Below, piece after piece: positions 36,301-45,600 of a stretch of 64,000 nucleotides of DNA (the first letter of the stretch is position 1; each line of letters opens with the position of its first letter). Made by a program: the position numbers and the translations under genes. The notes below the pieces were generated by a model that worked only from the letters and a program-made list of their open reading frames with translations, made no database searches and was not told the DNA's origin. Origin of the DNA: Chondrosia reniformis (lineage: Eukaryota; Porifera; Demospongiae; Chondrillida; Chondrillidae). The stretch covers positions 6,262,001-6,326,000 of the forward strand of contig OX359191.1 of the NCBI GenBank assembly GCA_947172415.1, written 5' to 3'.

Positions 36301-37167
36301 ATGTTTGTATGCAATACATACATACAAAACATAAGAAAGAGATGTGTACCATTTGGTATTTATTGTGTGTGTGTAGTAACTGTGCAGTGAATGGAACTCA
36401 TACTTGTACTTCTGATGATTGTGGTAAGAAGCAATACTTATTCTCTGTTAAAGGAATGTGTGTATATGTGTAAGTGTGTAAGTGTATTTTAAAGGGTATC
36501 TAATTCACTATTTAGAATCTATGCCAGAGTGTTCACATGGCCTCTGTGATAGTTTGAATGATGAAGAGAGGATTAGCACCTATTGCTACATGTAAGTGTA
36601 ATGCGTCCTTCATTTCCATTGTTAGATAGTTCTTTAGTGGAAGATAATAAAAATCATGATGTATACCCATTTTAATCACGTGATCTTACAACATAATTCT
36701 GAAACAATATTAATTGAACTAATTAAACGCTGGTTTTCTCCTTGCATGATTCAGAGATGCTGATGTTTCCCTAGGAACCATTCAGTATGTGCACCCATCT
36801 GGTGGTTGCTTCCCTGTTACAACATGTGCTTCCTGCTATTACAACAAACAAGAGAAGGTCATTCCAAGAAGGTGCAGCAGCATCACGGAATTCCAGTGCC
36901 GAGTGCAAGCCTTTGATAGGCAAAGATGTCTGAATAGACTCGGAAGTTGCATCACCAAGCGCTCCAGATATGCAGATGTGTGTTACTATATATATAAGGA
37001 TATACACAATTCTTGCTATATATATATATATATATATATATATGCTTACATTGCTTGTGATTATTTATTTATATACCATATATACTGTATAGGTACCAGA
37101 TTCAAGGAAGACTCCTGATAGATTTAAATGTTTCTTGAACAAGAAACGAGGACCAGGCTCAATTTAA
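24294..37167 (+). CDS. G3: complete SRCR(9)-EGF-VWC(2) secreted protein gene
   Basis: Eighteen exons: 24294-24369, 28017-28358, 28633-28944, 29550-29885, 29972-30283, 30889-31203, 31308-31619, 32192-32533, 32630-32941, 33480-33827, 34642-34734, 34804-34891, 34977-35007, 35397-35542, 36377-36423, 36516-36591, 36755-36977 and 37093-37167. They sum to 3786 bases (1261 residues and stop), no internal stop, phases chaining throughout. Four B-A SRCR pairs follow SRCR1, one pair more than G2. A exons vary most in length here (315 to 348 bases). The first intron (3.6 kb) is filled with transposon remains. Confidence 0.85.
25009..25365 (+). pseudogene. Pogo-like transposase fragment, plus arm, G3
   Basis: Broken frames read [40 protein letters not shown] and then [20 protein letters not shown], the two helix-turn-helix parts typical of the DNA-binding end of pogo/Tigger-type transposases. 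No DDE domain. Confidence 0.65.
25313..25690 (-). pseudogene. Pogo-like transposase fragment, minus arm, G3
   Basis: Inverse copy of the preceding arm: [38 protein letters not shown], open over 73 residues to 25313. The two arms form a head-to-head inverted pair around about 25320. Confidence 0.7.
25737..26099. mobile_element. Complete long-TIR MITE
   Basis: GTCATACACATGTACCATGA at the left end returns inverted at the right end (ATTATGGTACATGTGTATGAC); the inverted repeats run about 75 bp through the SRCR-family-unrelated run CAGTGATCTGACCAATTG. A second complete copy is at 57416-57778. Confidence 0.7.
26250..27930 (+). pseudogene. Penelope-like reverse transcriptase, degenerate, G3 first intron
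   Basis: Segments in several frames give [104 protein letters not shown], and [10 protein letters not shown]. The order fits the reverse transcriptase of Penelope-like elements. Stops and shifts abound, the catalytic YxDD site is not readable and no GIY-YIG end is seen. It is dead. Confidence 0.7.
28017..28358 (+). CDS. G3 SRCR1 exon
   Basis: [62 protein letters not shown]. Phase 1-1, donor GTAAGT. Confidence 0.9.
28633..28944 (+). CDS. G3 SRCR exon B1
   Basis: Type B with CNDGW (first aspartate lost), [10 protein letters not shown] and [15 protein letters not shown]. Confidence 0.9.
29550..29885 (+). CDS. G3 SRCR exon A1
   Basis: Type A starting [17 protein letters not shown], with [17 protein letters not shown], loop [14 protein letters not shown]. 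Its closest match is the second A exon of G5 (62620), not the first. Confidence 0.9.
29972..30283 (+). CDS. G3 SRCR exon B2
   Basis: Type B with CDRGW, CRQFGF, DNIACTG and [14 protein letters not shown]. The preceding intron is only 86 bases. Confidence 0.9.
30889..31203 (+). CDS. G3 SRCR exon A2 (five codons shorter)
   Basis: [19 protein letters not shown] replaces the usual [19 protein letters not shown], so five residues at the start of the first strand pair are lost in frame. Loop reads [16 protein letters not shown], adding a cysteine. Confidence 0.85.
31308..31619 (+). CDS. G3 SRCR exon B3
   Basis: Type B with [14 protein letters not shown] (leucine to phenylalanine) and [17 protein letters not shown]. 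Confidence 0.9.
32192..32533 (+). CDS. G3 SRCR exon A3
   Basis: Type A with the longer loop [18 protein letters not shown] and [14 protein letters not shown]. Confidence 0.9.
32630..32941 (+). CDS. G3 SRCR exon B4
   Basis: Type B with [13 protein letters not shown] and [14 protein letters not shown]. Confidence 0.9.
33480..33827 (+). CDS. G3 SRCR exon A4
   Basis: Longest A exon: insert SFA in [16 protein letters not shown] and loop [20 protein letters not shown]; ends [12 protein letters not shown]. The acceptor reads ATAAAG where other A exons have ATATAG. Confidence 0.88.
34642..34734 (+). CDS. G3 EGF-like exon
   Basis: Same sequence as the G2 EGF exon, phase 1-1, preceded by GGCTATTTAG. 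Confidence 0.85.
34804..36423 (+). CDS. G3 VWC-like modules (exons 34804-34891, 34977-35007, 35397-35542, 36377-36423)
   Basis: [49 protein letters not shown], then [17 protein letters not shown] and [15 protein letters not shown]. The intron 35543-36376 carries the MITE 35922-36281 but neither of the larger insertions of G1 or G2/G4, so it is nearest the ancestral state. Confidence 0.75.
36516..37167 (+). CDS. G3 cysteine-rich C-terminal exons (36516-36591, 36755-36977, 37093-37167)
   Basis: Starts [19 protein letters not shown]. The last intron (36978-37092) has an expanded TA repeat. The last exon changes RFRC to RFKC. Confidence 0.65.
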
Positions 37168-37480
37168 AGTGTATCTTTAGAACAACCTCCAACAAACAAG
37201 ATTGAACGATCTTGTTTACTCTAAGACTTGTAGTTTAGTTATCGCTTTATTAAGATAATGGACTATAGTATATTTTAGGACATTTAGAACAAGTGACTAT
37301 ATAGTAATCTAAAGTAAATATAATTCATTGGTTCTTGAGAGAATCATGTGATTCAAATATATATATATCTATAGGCAGCCTTTAACACACATTTCAGAGA
37401 ACATTAATGTTAAATCTTACAGCATGAAGTAAGCATTTTATCTATACATTACATATAGTAAGAGAAGAGATATATGATCT

Positions 37481-38375
37481 TTCTGACTGGAAGTACAAGT
37501 ACTAGTATCTGCAAATAATCTTTATAAGGAACTCCTAATGTTACTGGGCTGATCTGACACTCCTAAACAAGAAAGATCCATCAATATGGCCTTTGCTGAA
37601 ATATGCTGTGGTTAATTGCACCAGAACAACTGCTGCTGAGCTGGCTAGTGCTAATTTGATCAGCCTATCAGTAGAGCTGACATATAGATCTGCAGGAGCA
37701 GACAATCAATAATACCATCAGAGATTTGTACGAACACTGTGTGTACTTCATTTTTACCAGAACAGGCTGTACAGACTTTCTTAATTACAGAAGGGTAGCT
37801 GAGGCCATGAATGGCTTTCAGATTAACAATCTCTCGGGATTTGCAAAACTTGCCAAATGCGCATGCTAGGCTGTGTGGTAATGACAGGATTTTATTGTCA
37901 GCGTACATACATAGGTACAGGGGTTTGTGCTTCTTGTGCCTTGTGTAGAGGTCTCATGCCTAACTGAATCACTTGCATTCTCCCTTAACCCTATCAGGGG
38001 TTCATGATCTGCACATATTACAATACAAGATCCCGATGGTGTTGTTGTATTTGATCAGTTTTTGACAAGTCTGAGGATCATTAATATATATCCCTGAAAC
38101 CTCCTCCAAAGGTAGCTCATGGGTTGTCTGTATTTTGAGTGGGGTAGCAGAAATAAGGCAGACACAAGATAATATTTGATGTTGCTGTTGAGCATATCAT
38201 ATATGACAAGGACAAATTGAAACTGAATCCGCAACTCTAAAGAAATAACCATAAATGGTTCTTTTATCATGGAAATATCTATTATTCGCTACGATAGCTA
38301 TATTGTGAAGAAATATACTTCTTGCCAACTGTTGAATACAAATTTGTATTGTGGAGTTGATAAAAAGGGAAGAGT
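37481..38375 (+). pseudogene. Decayed coding region of unknown family, copy 3
   Basis: This copy keeps the best middle stretch: TIRDLYEHCVYFIFTRTGC, FLNYRRVAEAMNGFQINNLS, GFAKLAKCAC and a stop. The later VVVFDQFLTSLR part is shifted by an ATAT insertion. Confidence 0.5.
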
Positions 38376-38545
38376 GTTCACCATATATAGACCTTGATAC
38401 TACCTATGCCCAGCTGGACCAGAAAGAGGTGATTACATGCATGAAATCAAATATCTGGACTATACTCTCTTTTGAAATGTGCCTTTTTATAGCTTGAAAC
38501 TGTAAGTTTCATCACAAAAATTCTATCTGTATATTATAATTATAG

Positions 38546-38839
38546 GATTATGTTCACTGCCTTGTAAAGACTGTGGAAACTGTATTGCAGCTAATAATAT
38601 GTGTCCTGCTGGATTTACTGGCTCTGGTTGCTCAGAAAAAGGTAATCACACTTGCATAACAATTGTAGATTGGTATTCTTTGTCCCATTGATGTGGTAAG
38701 GCAAAACAGGCTAATAATATTCATACTGTTTCATTCTGTATAGCGCACTGTTATCCTGCTTGCAAACATGGAGTATGTGTGGATCATAACGTATGTAAAT
38801 GTAATTATATTGATACACAAGTCCAACATGTGCTGCAGA
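38546..38839 (+). pseudogene. Two EGF-like exons, second frameshifted (3' of G3)
   Basis: Exon 38546-38641, phase 1-1: LCSLPCKDCGNCIAANNMC, PAGFTGSGCSEK, complete. Exon from 38744: AHCYPACKHGVCVDHNVC, KCNYID, then a one-base shift to TSPTCAAED. Both lie beyond the stop of G3, so they belong to another, decayed gene. Confidence 0.55.
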
Positions 38840-38859
38840 GGATAAGACTTGGATAGGAT

Positions 38860-39244
38860 ATTTAGATCCATCTAGCTATCCAACCATCCATCTATATATC
38901 TAGAGTATCTATATATATATTTTTAACGGTAGATACAGACCAGTTCATGTGGGATGATGTTACAAGGATGGGTGAGATAATATGACAAGACAAGTTAGCT
39001 CTACATGTACACATTTGTTCTTTAGTTCTCTTTGCAGCTCCCTCCGTCAAGTCTTCCAGTCTGGGCTGGGGGTCTGCAGGCACTCCAATACATTCCAGAT
39101 ATCATGAATTCTGCCTATGAAACTTCTTTTGAATGCCTCCAAAGATTTGGCTGTTAATTGACACTGTAGCTGATGTTGGTGCTGTTGCTTGTGTCCTCCC
39201 AGTCTGGCGGACCTCCGGAGCCTTCCTTCACTAGGGTCCCTGTA
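38860..39244 (-). pseudogene. Non-LTR RT 3' end, truncated at the G3-G4 junction
   Basis: Minus strand reads EAFKRSF-type end: LTAKSLEAFKRSFIGRIHDI then WN-like end and LQTPSPDWK, as in the copy at 49800-50290. The match to that copy stops at GGGTCCCTGTAT (39244), where G4 begins. Confidence 0.6.
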
Positions 39245-39284
39245 TCAGAGAGTACGGTAGTACTCTCTAAGTATATATATATAG
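39245..39284. repeat. Solo hairpin at the G3-flank/G4 junction
   Basis: AGAGAGTACGGTAGTACTCT lies exactly between LINE-derived sequence and the ATATATAG acceptor of the first G4 SRCR exon. It is the terminal hairpin of the elements at 13199 and 23035, here without the rest of the element. Confidence 0.7.
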
Positions 39285-39614
39285 ATGAGGCACCTTGTAA
39301 GGAAGGTGAGGTCAGACTGATTGGAGGATCTAGCACTGGCAATGGAAGACTGGGGATTTGTCATGGCAACATTTGGGGTACTGTTTGCGATCATGGTTGG
39401 AACCCAAAGAATAGTTTAGTGGCCTGTAGACAGCTTGGCTACAATGATTATGTGACTCACACTAACCCTAATCGCTTTGAAGTTAGCTATGGAGATATAT
39501 TTTATGATGATGTAAGCTGCTTTGGAAATGAAACTAGATTAACAGACTGCCAACACCGAGGCCAGGGCGTCCACAACTGCTTTCATAGTGAAGATATTAT
39601 ACTTTACTGCACAA
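39285..39614 (+). CDS. G4 SRCR exon A1
   Basis: Type [14 protein letters not shown] (E to G), [23 protein letters not shown]. The usual stop just past the donor (AGAATATAG) is AGAATATTG, so the 96-base intron 39615-39710 stays open in frame. Confidence 0.85.
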
Positions 39615-42600
39615 GTGAGAGAATATTGCTTAATATAGTTGTAAATGGATTCACAAACTGGGTTACCTTACATATTACAAGGCTACCTCAAATCTACCTG
39701 TTTGCACTAGATGAACCTCCTCAGTTACGCTTGGTTAATGGCTCAAGTAACAGCGAGGGGAGAATTGAAATATCATACAATGGTGAATGGGGTACAATAT
39801 GCGATCGTGGATGGACGGACTACAATGCAAGAGTTGTCTGTCAACAACTTGGGTTTAAGGCTACTTTGGGCAGTACTCTAAAGTTTGGTCCAGGGAATGG
39901 AACTATTTGGCTTGATAACGTTTCCTGTACTGGAAACGAGACAACCATTCTTAAATGTAGGCACAGAGTACTTGGAAAACATTATTGTAGCCACTATGAC
40001 GATATTGGTATCATGTGTACAAGTAAGTCATCTGTATGTTTGCAATACATGTATGTACGTATAACCTTTTGTAATTTATCAGAGAGTACTACCGTACTCT
40101 CTAAGTAATGATGGCCCGAAAAAAATGGCTCCCGTATTCAATGTATTACGGGTTAACACCTTATAAGTAGGCAGCTAATGCGTTTTTACCTCTTTTAAAC
40201 TCTTAGTGTGTCTTTTTTGTACGATTTCAATTGAGGGATGCTGCTCCAAGTTTGTAAAACGGTTTCAGGCCTACTTCCGGTTTTCCTCATTTTCTTCTTT
40301 TTATTCTTATTCTTATTCTTATTATTCTTATTCTTCCTTTTATTTCACGCTAGTGCATAAACGCGCTTGTAGATAAATACATTTTATGGGCATATCGTCT
40401 AAAAGTTTTAGCAACTAGGGAATAGGCACCTTTCTGTCTTCAAACGATTTGTGCAAAGACGGTTTTCTGTGGCGCGTAAGCGAATTGGAACCTTTTTGTC
40501 GCCGTTTTCTAATTAGGAGTTCTTGGTCATCTCCTGATTGCCTTCGACTACGACGTTATATTTCGAGTTTTCACCAAAAAAATTACAAAACTAATTTTAA
40601 TAAGTATATAACATTACAAAAAAAGAAGGAATACAAGTAAATAAAAACATTTAAAAAATGAAATGAGAAGTAGGGATGGCAGTCCCTGCAACAGTACCTA
40701 TCACATCTAGAAAAAGTAACGAAACAAGAAAGTGATCATATGGTAAGGCTAACATTGCAGAAGTGGCATACTGAAACTTAACTATACATATCACTTCTAT
40801 GTTTGGGCGCATCATGGATATACTAGAAGTATAGGGATCGATTGACATAGAGAGAGACCTCTAATTAAATAATTTTAAACTCCTAAAATTACCTAAGCTT
40901 ACATTTCTTACAGTTGGCATATTTTGTTCTGTGACCCTCCTGTGGACCATATGATTATTTATATGATGTAGGTAGATTACTATGACATATTGTAACTTGC
41001 ACTTTATGTACATATATATAGATGAGACACCTTGTAAGGAAGGTGAGGTCAGACTGAATGGAGGATCTAGCACTGGCAATGGAAGACTGGAGATTTGTCA
41101 TGGCAACATTTGGGGTACTGTTTGCGATCATGGTTGGAACCCAAAGAATAGTTTAGTGGCCTGTAGACAGCTTGGCTACAATGATTATGTGACTCACACT
41201 AACCCTAATCGCTTTGAAGTTAACTATGGAGGTATATTTTATGATGATGTAAGCTGCTTTGGAAATGAAACTAGATTAACAGACTGCCAACACAGAGGCC
41301 AGGGCGTCCACAACTGCTTTCATAGTGAAGATATTATACTTTACTGCACAAGTGAGAGAATATTGCTTAATATAGTTGTAAATGGATTCACAAACTGGGT
41401 TACCTTACATATTACAAGGCTACCTCAAATCTACCTGTTTGCACTAGATGAACCTCCTCAGTTACGCTTGGTTGATGGCTCAAGTAACAGCGAGGGGAGA
41501 ATTGAAATATCATACAATGGTGAATGGGGTACAATATGCGATCGTGGATGGACCGACTACAATGCAAGAGTTGTCTGTCGACAACTTGGGTTTAAGGCTA
41601 CTTTGGGCAGTACTCTAAGGTTTGGTCCAGGGAGCGGAACTATTTGGCTTGATAACGTTTCCTGTACTGGAAACGAGACAACCATTCTTAAATGTAGGCA
41701 CAGAGTACTTGGAAAACATTATTGTAGCCACTATGACGATATTGGTATCATGTGTACAAGTAAGTCATCTGTATGTTTGCAATACATGTATGTACGTATA
41801 ACCTTTTGTAATTTATCAGAGAGTACTACCGTACTCCCTAAGTAATGATGGCCCGAAAAAAATGGCTCCCGTATTCAATGTATTACGGGTTAACACCTTA
41901 TAAGTAGGCAGCTAATGCGTTTTTACCTCTTTTAAACTCTTAGTGTGTCTTTTTTGTACGATTTCAATTGAGGGAAGCTGCTCCAAGTTTGTAAAACGGT
42001 TTCAGGCCTACTTCCGGTTTTCCTCATTTTCTTCTTTTTAGTCTTATTCTTATTCTTATTATTCTTATTCTTCCTTTTATTTCACGCTAGTGCATAAACG
42101 CGCTTGTAGATAAATACATTTTAGGGGCATATCGTCTAAAAGTTTTAGCAACTAGGGAATAGGCACCTTTCTGTCTTCAAACGATTTGTGCAAAGACGGT
42201 TTTCTGTGGCGCGTAAGCGAATTGGAACCTTTTTGTCGCCGTTTTCTAATTAGGAGTTCTTGGTCATCTCCTGATTGCCTTCGACTACGACGTTATATTT
42301 CGAGTTTTCACCAAAAAAATTACAAAACTAATTTTAATAAGTATATAACATTACAAAAAAAGAAGGAATACAAGTAAATAAAAACATTTAAAAAATGAAA
42401 TGAGAAGTAGGGATGGCAGTCCCTGCAACAGTACCTATCACATCTAGAAAAAGTAACGAAACAAGAAAGTGATCATATGGTAAGGCTAACATTGCAGAAG
42501 TGGCATACTGAAACTTAACTATACATATCACTTCTATGTTTGGGCGCATCATGGATATACTAGAAGTATAGGGATCGATTGACATAGAGAGAGACCTCTA

Positions 42601-45600
42601 ATTAAATAATTTTAAACTCCTAAAATTACCTAAGCTTACATTTCTTACAGTTGGCATATTTTGTTCTGTGACCCTCCTGTGGACCATATGATTATTTATA
42701 TGATGTAGGTAGATTACTATGACATATTGTAACTTGCACTTTATGTACATATATATAGATGAGGCACCTTGTAAGGAAGGTGAGGTCAGACTGATTGGAG
42801 GATCTAGTGCTGACAATGGAAGACTGGAGATTTGTCATGGCAACATTTGGGGTACTGTTTGCGATAATGGTTGGAACCCAAAGAATAGTTTAGTGGCCTG
42901 TAGACAGTTGGGCTACAATGATTATGTGACTCACACTAACCCTAATGCCATTGAAGTTAGCTATGGAGAAATATTTTATGATGATGTAAGCTGCTTTGGA
43001 AATGAAACTAGATTAACAGACTGCCAACACAGAGGCCAGGGCATCCACAACTGCTATCATAAAGAAGATATAATACTTTACTGCACAAGTGAGAGAATAT
43101 AGCTTAATATAGTTGTAAATGGATTCACAAACTGGGTTACCTTACATACTACAAGGCTGCCTCAAATCTACCTGTCTGTACTAGATGAACCTCCTCAGTT
43201 ACGCTTGGTTGATGGCTCAAGTAACAGCGAGGGGAGAATTGAAATATCATACAATGGTGAATGGGGTACAATATGCGATGATGGATGGACCGACTACAAT
43301 GCAAGAGTTGTCTGTCGACAACTTGGGTTTAAGGCTACTTTGGGCAGTACTCTAAGGTTTGGTCCAGGGAATGGAACTATTTGGCTTGATGACATTTCCT
43401 GTACTGGAAACGAGACAACTATTCTTAAATGTAGTCACAGAATACGTGGAGGACATAATTGTAACCACGATGAAGATATTGGTGTCATGTGCACAAGTAA
43501 GTCGTCTGTATGTTTGCAATACATCTAAGATTGCAGGCTCAGTGGAGAAGAAAAGAGTAGAAGGAGAAACATGTGTTAGATTATTCAAACAGTAGAAATG
43601 TTAATTGATGTACAGTGCATATTGTTTAACAATAGCTGCTGATATACGTTACCAACTAAAAGCATGGCATGTATATACCCAGGAGTAGTAGTTAACCAAT
43701 TTTCACTGTATGTGATCTAAAGTTAATCATACAACTGATCAGTTGTGTGCTATTTCTAAAATGATCAACTTAGATTAGAAATGACATATGTGTCATCTAT
43801 ATATTATGTATGTATAACCTTATAGATAAGGAAAATATACTTGTAATTTATTATATAGATACATAGAGAGAGACCTCTATTTAAAACTCCTAAAATTCCC
43901 TAAGCTTACATTTCTTGCAATTGGCATATTTTGTTCTGTGACCCTCCTATGGACCATATGATTATTTGTATTATGTAGATTACTATGATATATTGTAACT
44001 TGCACTGTATATACGTATATAGATGAGACACCAACAGGTTGTAAGGAAGGTGATGTCAGACTGTTTGGAGGATCTAGCACTGACAATGGAAGACTGGAGA
44101 TTTGTCATGGCAACATTTGGGGTACTGTTTGCGATGATGGTTGGAACCCAAAGAATAGTTTAGTGGCCTGTAGACAGCTAGGCTACAATGATTATGTGAC
44201 TCACACTAAACATATTCGCTTTGAAGTTAGCTATGGAGAAATATTTTATGATGATGTAAGCTGCTTTGGAAATGAAACTAGATTAACAGACTGCCAACAC
44301 CGAGGCCAGGGCGTCCACAACTGCAATCATTATGAAGATATTATACTTTTCTGCACAAGTGAGAGAATGTAGTTTAATATACATATGTGAGTGCCACCAG
44401 TAGAAATCACAGAAAATAGCCTCAGGTATATACAGTGAAGTTTACAATATACTAAGGTAATCTGATGTAATGTAATGTAAATAATTAACATGGCTCCAAG
44501 AAAGGACCTAGAAACAAAATGGGCACATAAAATTTAGGGTATTTTAAATTAAAGGATTTTTATATAGGCCTCCGTTTGGCAGAAAACGGAGGACAAAATC
44601 TACCTATAAAAGGCCATAGGACTATAGAAAAGCTATAGGAGCTTTATATTAAAATCATGATCATGAGTTATATTAATAAAAATGATCAATTGGTCAGATT
44701 ACTATGAAACCGACATATATAATGGTACATGTGTATGACGTCTTTTCTTCTTCTGTTTTCTGTTATTTTTTTACTTATCCATATGTGTGTATGTATGCAG
44801 GGGTATAATTGGATACATAGGGATGCATTTGAATATATAAATATGCGTGCGTGCAAATTCATGTGTGTCATTTCCATGTGCACATACAGTAGAATCTCAT
44901 TATTAGCAAAATCACAATCACTTATAGTGAATGTCTCATTATAGTAAGTACTATTGGCATAATTATATATAATATTAAAATTACAATCAAGTACTACACA
45001 GTGCAAATTACAAATTTGTAAAGATGCAAATAAATCCTAGGATGATTACAGTACAAGACTTTAGCCACACTGCTACAGGCTTGATAAATCATTGATACCC
45101 TGAACTTCTGCGTAGAGAGTATACTCTTCTAAGTTAGTTTCTTGTAATTATTTGGAGTAACATGTTCCATTTTTGGCTATTTAGCTGTCTGCTCTCCTAC
45201 CTGTGAACATGGTACTTGTGTTGCTCCTGATATGTGTGAATGTGAAGATGGATACATTGGTGCATTGTGTGATGAGCGTAAGTTGAGAGATACATGGGTA
45301 CACATTGGAAGCAGTGTGAAGTATTTCTGATACTATTTATGTTTAGCTGAAGCAATACCATGCACTCTTCCTGATGGTTCTATGGTGGACGATGGGGCAA
45401 GCTTTAAATCTGGAAATCCCTGCATGCCAGATTGGTAACTCAAAGATTTAATAATATCCATATTTTCATATTTTTAAGTGATACATAAGTAGATTATATA
45501 TACTTTCTATTTGTATTAGTACTTGCACAAAGGGAATTGCTGTTTGTCCAGTGAGTCTATCCAGCCTATCTATTTAAATAATTGTGTAAACCCAGGACCT

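Noticed and set aside
37019..37043. TA microsatellites here and at 3797, 5120, 10791 and 50150
   Set aside because: Ordinary dinucleotide expansions; only mentioned where they touch a reading frame.
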